Assembly (NCBI RefSeq): GCF_026240095.1
Contig: NZ_JAPIVG010000001.1
Coordinates: 186,001 to 250,000 of the forward strand
Direction of reading: 5' to 3'
DNA: 64,000 nt
From: Pedobacter sandarakinus
GTDB lineage: Bacteria > Bacteroidota > Bacteroidia > Sphingobacteriales > Sphingobacteriaceae
Positions 1-9,140 of the stretch are shown here, in pieces (positions within the stretch are counted from its first letter, which is position 1; each line of letters starts with the position of its first letter). The notes under the pieces are model-generated. The model was not told the DNA's origin, ran no database searches, and worked only from the letters and a program-made list of their open reading frames with translations. A program made the translations under genes and the position numbers.

Positions 1-584
1 GGCATGGTATTCCAAACACTACCAGATTTTAGCTCCGTCATCCCCATCTGCAGCTGGCAAGTGGGCAATACGCTATTTACCAGAAGCTTGTTAATGATAC
101 GATGATTTGCAGTTGCTGGAGTTCCCAGCTCTACAATTTCCGCCTCTGCTTTGCTTACTTTTTTTGTTGGGTAAGCCTGATGGGCAGGTGCTGAGTTGAT
201 GTATAATTTTGCAGGCATGCTTCCATCTGCAGATGCAAGAAAAACTTCTTTGGTACCTCTTCCAATATACAATGCTTCCTTATAATCAAGTTCAAAGCGA
301 ACGCCATCCGCATCAATAATGGCTTTTCCACCTACGTTGATTAATCCCATTTCCCTACGTTCGAGGAAATAGTTTGCCTTTAGAGCATCTGGGTTAGGCA
401 ATTCTAGTTTTCCATCAACAGGCATGGCCCCACCAACAATATAACGATCAAAATGAGATAAAGTCAAATTTACTTGATTGGGTTCAAACAGATTCTCTAT
501 TAAAAAATTGGCACGCAGCGATGCGGTATCCATTTGTTTAACTTCTGCGGGGCTTTGGGCGTAACGGCTCTCGAATTTATTCAT
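1..584 (-). CDS. kduI: 5-keto-4-deoxyuronate isomerase KduI, cut by window edge
   Basis: I translated this frame by hand from the ATG at 584. It begins [19 protein letters not shown] and gives 194 codons before the window ends; the family is about 278 aa, so roughly the last 80 residues lie outside. Recognisable KduI stretches include [29 protein letters not shown], the [13 protein letters not shown] region, the [13 protein letters not shown] region, and [23 protein letters not shown] near the edge. KduI is a cytoplasmic cupin enzyme that isomerises 4-deoxy-L-threo-5-hexosulose uronate (from pectin or other uronates) to 3-deoxy-D-glycero-2,5-hexodiulosonate. Its neighbours further left are unseen, so whether it belongs to a pectin locus is unknown. 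Identification is confident. Confidence 0.93.
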   Translation of the reverse strand, partial: [194 protein letters not shown]

Positions 585-885
585 TGGTTAAAATTTTGAT
601 TGAGGTAGCGAATGGTATAAAATCTTCTCAAACGCAAATATATTTATACTTAGCTTATTATCAGCCTAAATCTAATTTGGTTTGAAATAAATATGATTAC
701 AATTTAGCCATGCAGATCGAGGCAAGCTGACGCTCGTTCAATAAGACGTTAACAATTGCAGTAGCGCTTTAAACACAACACCAGCTCATTTTAGAAAGAA
801 GCAGAAATTTCAATAGCGAAGAAATGGAAGATGCTGGGACTGAAAGTATTCAAAACAATTTTGCTTAAACCATACTTTTATTCAT
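585..885. other. Intergenic, divergent 5' regions
   Basis: This AT-rich spacer separates the divergent kduI and the plus-strand gene at 886. Apart from the kduI -7 candidate I see no gene, hairpin or repeat in it. Confidence 0.5.
635..642 (-). promoter_or_regulatory. Candidate -7 box for kduI
   Basis: Read on minus this is TATATTTG, an exact TAnnTTTG match to the Bacteroidota -7 element, about 50 nt upstream of the kduI ATG. No clear TTG -33 box stands at the usual distance, so it is tentative. Confidence 0.4.
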
Positions 886-1326
886 ATGAAACTATTGAAA
901 GCAATAATAGCCGGTTTTGCGGGAGCTACTGTATTAAACATCCTGCACGAAGGTGTTCGCAGATTTAATCCCGATGCACCGAGGGTCGACCTTCTTGGCG
1001 AAGAAGCCCTGAGTCGCTCATTAAATAGCCTCAACATCAATCCGCCACAGGGCGATAATTTATATGCAGCTACCCTGGTTGGCGATTTGCTTAGCAACAC
1101 CATATATTACAGCGCCATAGGAATGGGCGGCAGAAAAAACATACTGCTAAAAGGTGCAGTAGCTGGGCTAACAGCCGGCATTGGCGCCGTAAAATTGCCA
1201 GAAAAAATGGGTTTAGACGATAAGCCGGTTACCAAAACAACTACCACTAAGATATTAACCGTTACCTGGTATCTTGTTGGTGGCATAGCTACTGCTTTAG
1301 TTTTTGATAGGATAAGCAAGAAGTAA
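886..1326 (+). CDS. Small membrane protein, unknown function
   Basis: 146 aa, not recognised. A Gly/Ala-rich hydrophobic segment lies at residues 3-20 (AIIAGFAGATVLNIL), a second at about 86-102 and a third at about 124-140, so it is probably an inner-membrane protein with an acidic soluble stretch between the first two. The start is the ATG at 886. The stop is directly followed by the ATG at 1328, so it is translated together with the M23 lipoprotein, and YjbQ follows 9 nt later. The three may form one operon, which would put this protein near the cell envelope. No catalytic motif is visible. Confidence 0.6.
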   Translation: MKLLKAIIAGFAGATVLNILHEGVRRFNPDAPRVDLLGEEALSRSLNSLNINPPQGDNLYAATLVGDLLSNTIYYSAIGMGGRKNILLKGAVAGLTAGIGAVKLPEKMGLDDKPVTKTTTTKILTVTWYLVGGIATALVFDRISKK

Positions 1327-1327
1327 A

Positions 1328-2662
1328 ATGAAGTCTTCTGTTTATTTAATTAAGTTTCATCTCTGCATTATTTTATCGATTGTTTGTCTTTTATCGGCTT
1401 GCAAAACAGGTTCTGTGAATTTATTTAAAGCTGCAACACCGCATGAGCAATATCAACGGAAACTGATCAATGCAGGTTTAGACCAAACAGCAATGGGAAG
1501 CCAGTGGATAAAATCTGCCGCAGAAAGCTTCACCAAGGCCATCGAAATAAAAATCCCATACCAGGAAACAGGCTACTTTGCCGCAGACAAAATAACAGCT
1601 GCAACATTCAAGTTCGATGCTACAAAAGGTGAAAAGCTTAAACTGGCACTCACAAAAAAGCCAGTAGGTGCAAGCCAGCTTTATTTAGAGCTGTATCAGC
1701 TTAAGGATGATGGTAGCTACAAAACAGTAGCATTTGCTGATACTTTAAATAGCCCGTTAGAATATGAAATTGGAGATACTGGTACATTCCTGATCAGGCT
1801 GCAACCCGAACTGCTCCAAAGCTTGCAGTACACGTTGGAAATCGCAACTGGTCCTTCTTTGGCCTTTCCTACAACATCAAAAAAAAGCAGTAGCATTAAA
1901 AGTTATTGGGGTGATGGAAGAGATAACAACGCCAGGAAACATGAAGGTGTGGATATTTTTGGCTCATTTAGAAGTCCGGTTTTGGCAAGTGCGCCAGGTA
2001 CCGTAACTAGGGTAAATGAAAATAATCTTGGTGGCAAAGTGGTTTGGCTGAAACCGGACGGAAAAGACTACAACCTTTACTATGCCCATTTAGACGAGCA
2101 ACTTGCAACGGCGGGAAAAATAGTTAAGATTGGCGATACCATTGGATTGATGGGGAATACAGGTAATGCAAAAACTACGCCCACGCATTTGCATTTCGGC
2201 ATTTACACTTACGGTGGGGCCGTTAATCCTTTGCCGTTTATTAACCCGCTCGTTAAGAATCCTCCGAGCATAAACAGCTCAGTTGTTAATTTAAATAAAA
2301 CGTTAAGAACCGCGAAAGTTGTAAATTTTTATGCAGCCCCATACCCTCAATCTGCTGTTTTGTCACGCTTAAAGCCAACAACCATTCTGCATATTGGTGC
2401 TGCAACCGGCAATTATTATAAAGCGGAGCTTCCAGATGGCAGTACTGGTTTTGTGCAAGGAAATCAACTTGATCAAGTTGAAAGGGCAATTAAAGTAATC
2501 AAAATTGAGCCTAAACAACAGTTAATGTATGACTTACCCAATACGCTAGCGGCAACCAAGAAAACGCTGCAATTGGGTGAAAGGGTAAATGTGCTTGGAA
2601 GTTTCGGCGATTTTGAATTAATTAGCGATGAATATTCGCAGGTAGGGTGGATTGTTAGGTAA
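1328..2662 (+). CDS. M23-family peptidase lipoprotein with C-terminal SH3-like part
   Basis: 444 aa. The signal peptide ends in the lipobox LLSAC with Cys25, predicting a lipid-anchored envelope protein. Residues about 80-170 look like a beta-rich prepeptidase-type domain. The LytM/M23 domain spans about 190-305 with HEGVD (His205, Asp209), YYAHLD (His254) and THLHFG (His287, His289), so the zinc ligands and catalytic His are present. Residues about 320-444 resemble bacterial SH3 repeats (VNFYAAP, VLSRLKPT, GFVQGNQ, QVGWIV), which often bind cell wall. Family knowledge points to peptidoglycan endopeptidase activity during wall remodelling. Which crosslink it cuts cannot be told from sequence. 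Confidence 0.85.
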   Translation: MKSSVYLIKFHLCIILSIVCLLSACKTGSVNLFKAATPHEQYQRKLINAGLDQTAMGSQWIKSAAESFTKAIEIKIPYQETGYFAADKITAATFKFDATKGEKLKLALTKKPVGASQLYLELYQLKDDGSYKTVAFADTLNSPLEYEIGDTGTFLIRLQPELLQSLQYTLEIATGPSLAFPTTSKKSSSIKSYWGDGRDNNARKHEGVDIFGSFRSPVLASAPGTVTRVNENNLGGKVVWLKPDGKDYNLYYAHLDEQLATAGKIVKIGDTIGLMGNTGNAKTTPTHLHFGIYTYGGAVNPLPFINPLVKNPPSINSSVVNLNKTLRTAKVVNFYAAPYPQSAVLSRLKPTTILHIGAATGNYYKAELPDGSTGFVQGNQLDQVERAIKVIKIEPKQQLMYDLPNTLAATKKTLQLGERVNVLGSFGDFELISDEYSQVGWIVR

Positions 2663-2671
2663 ATTTGAGAT

Positions 2672-3094
2672 ATGAAAATGTATCAACAAAGTATTTCTTT
2701 GAACGAAAAAACACGCGGATTTCATATCATTACCAACGAGGTAGAAAATGCCATTCCAGACATTAGGACAATGGAAATGGGCATTTGCCAGGTTTTTATC
2801 CAACATACCTCGGCATCTCTAACCATCAACGAAAATGCAGACCCAACGGTAAGGACTGATTTCGAAATGTTTTTTAGCAAGACGGTTATCGAAAACGATC
2901 CTGCTTATAAACATGATTATGAAGGTGCCGATGATATGCCTGCACATTTGAAAGCATCGTTGCTAGGAAGTGCTGTTACAATCCCCGTTAGAAATGGCCG
3001 ACTGGCGCTGGGTACCTGGCAAGGTATATACCTGTGCGAACATCGCAATTATGGCGGACGAAGAAAACTGATCATTACCGCCTGGGGGCAATAG
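2672..3094 (+). CDS. YjbQ/UPF0047 family protein
   Basis: 140 aa, full length for the family. The conserved His residues are in IQHTSASL (His45), MPAHLKASL (His92) and YLCEHRN (His124), the trio that forms the metal-like site in this small beta-barrel fold, and GTWQGIYLCEHR is the family signature. Some members have weak thiamine-phosphate-synthase activity, but the physiological role is unsettled. It is cytoplasmic, with no signal peptide. The ATG at 2672 follows the M23 stop by 9 nt, so co-transcription is likely. It ends facing the convergent gene at 3127. Confidence 0.88.
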   Translation: MKMYQQSISLNEKTRGFHIITNEVENAIPDIRTMEMGICQVFIQHTSASLTINENADPTVRTDFEMFFSKTVIENDPAYKHDYEGADDMPAHLKASLLGSAVTIPVRNGRLALGTWQGIYLCEHRNYGGRRKLIITAWGQ

Positions 3095-3126
3095 AAAGCT
3101 TAAATTTCATCATTGAGATGGAAAAG

Positions 3127-4104
3127 TTATTTTTCTTCTTCCTTCTTCACCTGCTCAAGAATTTCGGGATGGTTGTCTTGTATTGATTTATTACCAGATT
3201 CTACCTCTACTTCTTTCATCGTAACTGCGTAATGTGCAGGATAAATTTCTGATCCGTAAGCGATGGCGTATGCCTTGGTAAATTCTGCCCCAAAATATAA
3301 GATAATAGAAGAATAGTAGGTCCAAAGTAAAACAACTACCAATGATCCAGTTGCGCCATAGGTGCCTCCCACATCACTTTGACCGATATAAACTGAAATT
3401 GCGAACTTACCTATCATAAATAGCACGGCAGTTACGACTGCGCCTGCCATTACATCTCTCCACTTAATAATTGCATCTGGCAAAACTTTAAAAATTACGG
3501 CAAATATTAGGGAAATGACAGCCAGGGTTACTACCTGGTTTACCACGTAAAATATGTAGAAGGAAACATCTTCGAAGCGAGCTTGTAGCTTCTGGCTAAA
3601 CGTATCGAGTACCGACGTTACCGCCAAAGACACCAAAAGCACAAAGCCTAAACTTATGATTACCGAAAAAGATAAAAAGCGGTTTTGCAATAACTTCACC
3701 CAGCCTCTTTTTGGCTTAGGTTTAATCCCCCAAATGGTATTGATGGAGTCTTGAATATCTCCAAAAATCGTAGTGGAACCAATAAGCAAAGTAACAATAC
3801 CGATAATTAATGCAATGGTGCCTTTACCATCCAGATATGCATTCTTAATTAATTCCTGCAAAGATGCAGCAGAATCTCTTCCCAGGAAACCTTCGAGTTG
3901 CGCATAAACCTTTCCCTCGGCAATTTCTCTTCCTAAAAAAATCCCACACAAAGAAATGATAACCACCAATAAGGGCGCCATTGAAAATACGGTATAATAA
4001 GCAAGCGAGCCACTTAATTTGGTAACCTTATGATCTCCAAAGCCAGTAAAGGCTGCTTTTAACACGCCCCAAATTCCTTTAAGTGTAATTTTATTCTTCG
4101 CCAT
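3127..4104 (-). CDS. YihY/BrkB-family inner-membrane protein
   Basis: 325 aa with about six hydrophobic segments. The N-terminal signature SGSLAYYTVFSMAPLLVVII and the later GGTYGATGSLVVVLLWTYYSSIILYFGAEFTKAYA are typical of the YihY/BrkB family (once mislabelled ribonuclease BN). The C-terminal 40 residues are charged and soluble (ending EQVKKEEEK). The role is uncertain; the family has been linked to transport or envelope functions. It stands alone: the convergent yjbQ ends 32 nt away, and the histidine kinase ends 122 nt upstream of its start. Confidence 0.85.
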   Translation of the reverse strand: MAKNKITLKGIWGVLKAAFTGFGDHKVTKLSGSLAYYTVFSMAPLLVVIISLCGIFLGREIAEGKVYAQLEGFLGRDSAASLQELIKNAYLDGKGTIALIIGIVTLLIGSTTIFGDIQDSINTIWGIKPKPKRGWVKLLQNRFLSFSVIISLGFVLLVSLAVTSVLDTFSQKLQARFEDVSFYIFYVVNQVVTLAVISLIFAVIFKVLPDAIIKWRDVMAGAVVTAVLFMIGKFAISVYIGQSDVGGTYGATGSLVVVLLWTYYSSIILYFGAEFTKAYAIAYGSEIYPAHYAVTMKEVEVESGNKSIQDNHPEILEQVKKEEEK

Positions 4105-4226
4105 AATATCAGTAGTTTAAGGTTTTAAGTTATGGGTTGTAAGTAATACTTACTGTTGATAACTTATTACATATCACTCAAAATAGAGAGGTATATGTTA
4201 TTTAAACCTGCTATGACAAGAATTGT

Positions 4227-6860
4227 TTAAACTTTATTAATCGGGGATGAGGCTTGCTGGTTAACCGGAATGGAGAAGGAAAAGGTTGAACCTGCCCCTT
4301 TTACCGATTTTAGCCAGATGTTTCCATCTAGGCGTTTTACGATCTCAGATGAGATATGCAGCCCCAATCCTAAGCCTGGAAACGTGTGTTCGTGGTTTCC
4401 ACTAACGCGATAGAATCGATTGAAAACCTGGCCTGTTAAATCTTCACTGATGCCGATTCCAAAATCCTGAACACTAACATGCACTTCGTTGTTAAGGGCT
4501 CTGGAACAAATTTTAACTTCATTTGCATTAGGGGAATATTTAACGGCGTTAGTAAGCAAGTTTGTAATAACCTGGCTAATGCGATCCCGGTCGGCCGTAA
4601 CCATCCCCTTAAAATTCAAATCAGTTCTGATGATGTGCTTAATTGTAGTATGTTGAACATCTTCAACCACTTCCCGAACCAAGTCATCAAAATCAAACTC
4701 GGTATTATTGAATTGTAACTTTCCTGCATTTATTTTAGTTACATCGAGCAAGTCGTTTATCAAGCTGGTAAGGCGATCAATTTGTTTGTTCATCCTACTC
4801 AACATTTCGGCACTATTAAAATCGCCAGAACGCTTAAACATCGATTCCATTACCTGTGCATAAGCCTTTAAGCTTGTCACAGGCGTTTTCAGTTCGTGGC
4901 TGGCAATACCCAAAAAGATATCTTTTTGCTTTTCAAGCTCTTTCTGGTCGTGCACATCTGTATTGGTGCCATACCATTTAACAATTTCGCCTTCTTGATC
5001 TTTAAATGGAATGGCTCGCACTAAAAACCACCGGTATTCCCCAAACCTGTCTAAACAGCGGAATTCAGTTTCGTAAGGCATCCCGGTCTCTAAAGCTTTT
5101 TGCCAGCTGCTTATGGTTTGCTGCAAATCGTCTGGATGGAGGCTTTCTAGCCATCTGCTACCCCAGCTATCTTGTGGCGTTCTGCCCGTTTGATCGAACC
5201 ACCGCTGATTCACGTAATCTACCTCCCCATTAGGTTTGCTTGACCATACTACAGGTGGGACACTATTTGCCAGGAAACTTAACTCCTCTACGGCGTGTTG
5301 CAATGCAGCATTTTTATCTGCCAGAACTTTCCTAATGTTAAGTTCTGGCCGCAAATCTCTGGCAATTGCTGCAATAGCTACAGGATTTCGGGTAAATTCT
5401 TCCCTTATCATGTAGAATTGCTTATGAATCGGGATTATTTCTTGAGTTGTCTGATGAACCAATTCAAGGTATCCCGACCACTTACCCTCGGCAAATAATA
5501 CCGGGAAGATTTCCGATTTGATTTTCTCATTTGAAGCCGCACTATGGTAATTAAATAGGGTGAGTGCTGAGATCTGGGTATGATCGATACCAAGAAGCTT
5601 TATTCCGGATGGATTAATGTATAGCGTGTTCCCCTTAATATCGCAGTAGTTGCAAAAATCTTCACTGCTGCCTACAATTGCGGCCAGTTTTTCCAAATCT
5701 GCCTTCACTTTCAATTCCGGACGCAAATCCCTGGCGGTGGCACCTCTTCCAATAATATCACCCGTTTCCGGATCTCTAATTAAAAGATAACTTACTAAGC
5801 AGGGAATTATTTCTTTCGTTTTATAATTCTGGAAGTAAATGGTTCCCTGCCATCCGTTAACTTCGTCTATTTTAGTAAGAATCTGGTGCTGCACCCGCTC
5901 CAACTCTCCTGGTGTATAAAAATCTTTCGCACTAAAAGTAGAAATATCTGTTTCTAGATCTACACCCAACAGTTTGCGGGCAGCGTTATTCATGTAAATC
6001 ATTTCGCCTTCCATAGTAGCCACTGTCATATGGTCGGCATTATTATTTATCAGCGTAAGCAGCTCATGCTCTTTTCGTTTTCCCCTAATTTCATCTGTAA
6101 TGTCTTGCGCTATTCCTGCAAAGCGATAAGCTACATTGTCGCTATTAAAATAAGCTTTCCCTTTGCAATGTAGCCACCTTATTAAGCCATTAGTTTTGCT
6201 AACGGTTCGATATCTAACATCATACTGTCCGGTATTCACTGGATTTATTGCATCAGAAACAGCCTTATTAACCATCTCTCGGTCGTTTGGATGAATGCGC
6301 AGCAATAATTCATCATACTGCACAACACAATCGTTACTAAAACCAAAAAGTTCTCTGCACTTTTCATCCCAGTTTATGGTGTTAGTTATGGGATCTAAAT
6401 CCCAGGTGCCTATTTCTGCCGAATAGAGTGCAAAAGCTAACCTTTCTTTGGTTTCTGCAATTTGTTTCCTGGCTTCTACAAGCTCGGTAAGATGTGCTGC
6501 GGTATTTATAATGGCAACCACGTCACCACTGCTGTTTTTAAGTGGCTTGTAGGTGAAGGTGAAATAGAATCGCCTTAATTGGCCCCCGATCTGTAAGTCG
6601 GCTGGTGCTTCTTTGCTATAATAAGTTGTGCCTGTCTTATAAACGTTTGCCAAAATATCGGAAAATGGCTGACCTTCTAATTCTGGAAGCGCTGTTAATA
6701 ACTTCTGACCGATTACCCCATTTGTTCTACCCCATAAATCCAGCATCGCTTCATTGGCTGCGCCGATAATCATCTCCTCTCCAACGTAAATGGCAGTTGG
6801 CATTGGCGATGCCTCAACCAACGATTGATATCCTTGCTGTTCAGAAAATAGCGCTAACAT
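4227..6860 (-). CDS. Five-PAS sensor histidine kinase, apparently soluble
   Basis: 877 aa with no signal peptide or membrane segment, so probably cytoplasmic. PAS-like domains fall at about 10-125, 140-258, 265-385, 390-505 and 525-640; the second and fifth are of the PAS_3 type (LRIHPNDRE, LHPDDLQ). The third and fourth both end in ARDLRPEL, pointing to a duplicated PAS module. HisKA carries the phospho-acceptor His655 in IASHELKTPV. HATPase_c has the N box (NLLTNAVKYS), the G1 box (DFGIG) and the G2 box (GLGLGL), so the kinase looks active. No response regulator is adjacent, making it an orphan here. The signal sensed is unknown. Confidence 0.9.
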   Translation of the reverse strand: MLALFSEQQGYQSLVEASPMPTAIYVGEEMIIGAANEAMLDLWGRTNGVIGQKLLTALPELEGQPFSDILANVYKTGTTYYSKEAPADLQIGGQLRRFYFTFTYKPLKNSSGDVVAIINTAAHLTELVEARKQIAETKERLAFALYSAEIGTWDLDPITNTINWDEKCRELFGFSNDCVVQYDELLLRIHPNDREMVNKAVSDAINPVNTGQYDVRYRTVSKTNGLIRWLHCKGKAYFNSDNVAYRFAGIAQDITDEIRGKRKEHELLTLINNNADHMTVATMEGEMIYMNNAARKLLGVDLETDISTFSAKDFYTPGELERVQHQILTKIDEVNGWQGTIYFQNYKTKEIIPCLVSYLLIRDPETGDIIGRGATARDLRPELKVKADLEKLAAIVGSSEDFCNYCDIKGNTLYINPSGIKLLGIDHTQISALTLFNYHSAASNEKIKSEIFPVLFAEGKWSGYLELVHQTTQEIIPIHKQFYMIREEFTRNPVAIAAIARDLRPELNIRKVLADKNAALQHAVEELSFLANSVPPVVWSSKPNGEVDYVNQRWFDQTGRTPQDSWGSRWLESLHPDDLQQTISSWQKALETGMPYETEFRCLDRFGEYRWFLVRAIPFKDQEGEIVKWYGTNTDVHDQKELEKQKDIFLGIASHELKTPVTSLKAYAQVMESMFKRSGDFNSAEMLSRMNKQIDRLTSLINDLLDVTKINAGKLQFNNTEFDFDDLVREVVEDVQHTTIKHIIRTDLNFKGMVTADRDRISQVITNLLTNAVKYSPNANEVKICSRALNNEVHVSVQDFGIGISEDLTGQVFNRFYRVSGNHEHTFPGLGLGLHISSEIVKRLDGNIWLKSVKGAGSTFSFSIPVNQQASSPINKV

Positions 6861-6922
6861 TTGATTTTAAGTTTACTAAAGATAGAAAATAACCATTCAA
6901 TTGACAATAAAAACAAATGAAA

Positions 6923-6944
6923 AAGCCCCGATAAATCGAGGCTT
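6923..6944 (-). terminator. Terminator after the alpha/beta hydrolase gene
   Basis: On minus, AAGCCTCGATTTATCGGGGC forms a short hairpin (one G-U pair) followed by TTTTTC. It sits about 20 nt past the stop of the gene ending at 6964. Confidence 0.7.
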
Positions 6945-6963
6945 CAAACTAACGTGTTTTAGC

Positions 6964-8283
6964 TTATTTCATTTTTATCCAGCTGGCAATGTCGGTTACC
7001 ACCACTTCAGCAACATTTGCAGGAATTTGGTACTGGGCGGTTGTACCTTTTTCTGTCTGCACAGTTAATAAATGGTTAATTTCTGGGTAGAACTTAAGGG
7101 TTACATTTTTCTTTTTCGCCAAGGCAGCATTCCAAATATCAAAATCTGTTTTCGATACCTGAAAATCGTTACCTCCTTGCAAAACGTATACCCTGGTTTT
7201 TGCTAATGCCTTAGCTGCATTCACTTGGTTGTAGGCATTCAAATCGGCCCAGTATTTTGCTGGCAGGCCTAAAATAGTTGAATCTGGTTTGATGGTTTTG
7301 CCGAGCTGCGATATTCTGCTCGTGTTAATCTGCGTAATGGCATCCTCCAATTGCTTCTTATTGGCATCAGTAGTATCTTTTGATAGGCTGAACATATATT
7401 TGTTCTGATCGGTAATAATATCTGCAAGCTTTCTCGCTGGTGCCGCCGCTAAAATTATACCGGCGAGATCTGGTATTGATGTGGCAATTTTTGGAGCCAG
7501 CATGCCACCAAGGCTATGGCCAAGAACATATATACCTTTAGCATCAACACCAGGGATGGTTTTAGCCATTGCAACAGCCGCAAGAGCATCATCCATTACT
7601 TCCTCCTTAACCGTATATGCATTTGCAAACTCATTCGGATAAACGAGCGTTCTTTTGACATACCTGACAGAAGCTATACCTTTCGATGCCAAACCACCTG
7701 CCAAATCTTTAAAAGGCTTATTTGCGCCAACACTTTCATCCATATCTCCAGGCCCGGAACCGTGCACCAATACCACAATAGGAAAGTTTTTTACGTTCTT
7801 CGGCGTGGTAATCACAGCCGCCAACTGCCTCCCTGCAGGCCCTAGATAAACAGATTTTTCTTGGTATAGATTGGTATCAACATATGCAGGCTTTGCATAA
7901 ACCGCAGCACTCCGGGTAGGAGCGAGAAAAATACCGACAATCTTTTGAGCCTTATTAAATCCTAAAATAAAGTTTTGTTGGCCATTCGCGAACTGACCTT
8001 CAACAGTTACCGCAAAGAATTCGCCTTGCGCTTTACTTTGTATTGCATCAAAAGACACAGGCTTTCCTAATTTGGTTTCCATATCAAACCAAAGCTTTTT
8101 TAAACTCTCTTCAGTGAGTTTGCTCTTAAGGGTATCATCAAATACGCCGTGGGCCTCGGCAAATTTTTCATCCTGTAACAATTTAAAAAAATCGTTAGCA
8201 CCATTAAATAGTTGGATAACATTTTGAGAAAATGCGCTTGTGGTTAGGAGCAAGGCAACAACAATAAAGAGGATTTTTTTCAT
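6964..8283 (-). CDS. Secreted alpha/beta hydrolase with DUF3887-like N-terminus
   Basis: 439 aa. The signal peptide ends at about TTSAFSQ (residue 20). Residues 21-120 resemble the DUF3887 fold that often precedes serine hydrolases. The hydrolase has the oxyanion stretch VLVHGSGPGD, the nucleophile elbow GHSLGG (Ser257), Asp373 in GGNDFQV and His404 in EINHLL, a complete triad. An esterase or peptidase-like activity in the periplasm is likely, but the substrate cannot be inferred. The gene is monocistronic: a terminator follows it, and the plus-strand repeat element lies upstream of its start. Confidence 0.85.
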   Translation of the reverse strand: MKKILFIVVALLLTTSAFSQNVIQLFNGANDFFKLLQDEKFAEAHGVFDDTLKSKLTEESLKKLWFDMETKLGKPVSFDAIQSKAQGEFFAVTVEGQFANGQQNFILGFNKAQKIVGIFLAPTRSAAVYAKPAYVDTNLYQEKSVYLGPAGRQLAAVITTPKNVKNFPIVVLVHGSGPGDMDESVGANKPFKDLAGGLASKGIASVRYVKRTLVYPNEFANAYTVKEEVMDDALAAVAMAKTIPGVDAKGIYVLGHSLGGMLAPKIATSIPDLAGIILAAAPARKLADIITDQNKYMFSLSKDTTDANKKQLEDAITQINTSRISQLGKTIKPDSTILGLPAKYWADLNAYNQVNAAKALAKTRVYVLQGGNDFQVSKTDFDIWNAALAKKKNVTLKFYPEINHLLTVQTEKGTTAQYQIPANVAEVVVTDIASWIKMK

Positions 8284-8456
8284 CTAAATCAAGAATTTTT
8301 ACAATCAACCAAAGTTAACAATATTTACAAGCCAAAAGTGCTGGCAGTAACTAGATGATTAGTTTTAACTATTTTTAACATTTGATTGTATAACCACGCG
8401 GGAAACTTGCCATATTTTTCAAAAAAAAACGCTCGTGAACAATAATTTCATAGTTG

Positions 8457-8532
8457 AGCGTTTATGTTACTGAGAGCGTTAATTTAGATGACGGGGATAC
8501 TGCCTTAATGGTGGAATCCCCGTTTCTTTTTT
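8457..8532 (+). ncRNA. Copy A of a repeated small-RNA-like element with terminator
   Basis: Starting at 8458, a 46-nt stretch (GCGTTTATGTTACTGAGAGC and on through GACGGGGATACTGC) matches copy B at 9912 at 44 of 46 positions. It then runs into a GGGGAT/ATCCCC hairpin and TTTCTTTTTT, a plus-strand intrinsic terminator. The hairpin loops differ between copies (CCTTAATGGTGG here), while the stem and 5' part are kept, which is what selection on an RNA would leave. Copy A also has an outer pairing of AAACGCTC (8429-8436) with GAGCGTTT (8456-8463). No plus-strand gene lies upstream or downstream. A structured small RNA is my inference; a mobile terminator repeat is the alternative. Confidence 0.45.
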
Positions 8533-8603
8533 ATCCTATCTTTAAAGCGAAAGAGGCATATTGTTTACATAGCTCTGTACGATTTTATAGTCGAGTTATA
8601 ATT

Positions 8604-8999
8604 TTAATATTTCAGTTCATCTCCATTAACTGGATTTGAGTTAAAAGGCTGGTTAAAGGAGATCGTTCTTTTTGGCTTCAAAATCAGGTATGCACCCAAG
8701 GCGATCAAGCACATAGCGATACTAATTTTAGAAAATGCGAAATCGAACAAAGCGATGTCTCTAAATGTAAATATGCCACCAATAATGGTTAATGCAAGCC
8801 AGCGTCCACCTTCGAAATTTTTACGATAACCCAGCCATATACCAGCTCCAAACATAATGGTATGCCAGCTTAAAATCCAGTGCGGAATAGGTAAACCTGA
8901 ATTCCTGAGTAAGAATACAGCACCGATAAATACAATTAAAATACCTAAACCAAATTGTTTATCTCCGTTAGTTTTGTTGATTAGATTTTCCATGATCAT
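8604..8999 (-). CDS. LiaF/DUF5668-like four-helix membrane protein
   Basis: 131 aa. Hydrophobic segments lie at about 17-32, 42-58, 67-79 and 91-107, and the polar tail ends NPVNGDELKY. The arrangement, with FGLGILIVFIGAVFLLRN near the start, resembles the LiaI/LiaF-type transmembrane domain found in bacterial envelope-stress proteins, but without the C-terminal LiaF cytoplasmic domain. Its function is unknown. Two in-frame ATGs (8999 and 8993) compete, and I keep the longer. It lies between the two copies of the repeated RNA-like element, with rpiA about 140 nt upstream. Confidence 0.6.
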   Translation of the reverse strand: MIMENLINKTNGDKQFGLGILIVFIGAVFLLRNSGLPIPHWILSWHTIMFGAGIWLGYRKNFEGGRWLALTIIGGIFTFRDIALFDFAFSKISIAMCLIALGAYLILKPKRTISFNQPFNSNPVNGDELKY

Positions 9000-9140
9000 T
9001 TTGTTTTATATCCAAAAGTACCATGAAATGTATAGGCACAAAATACTCGTTCCCCAAACAACTTTATATTATCGGTGAACGCAATATTTATATCGGTTAA
9101 CAATCTTCTAAATCAACAGCGTTAAACTATAGTCGGTGAA

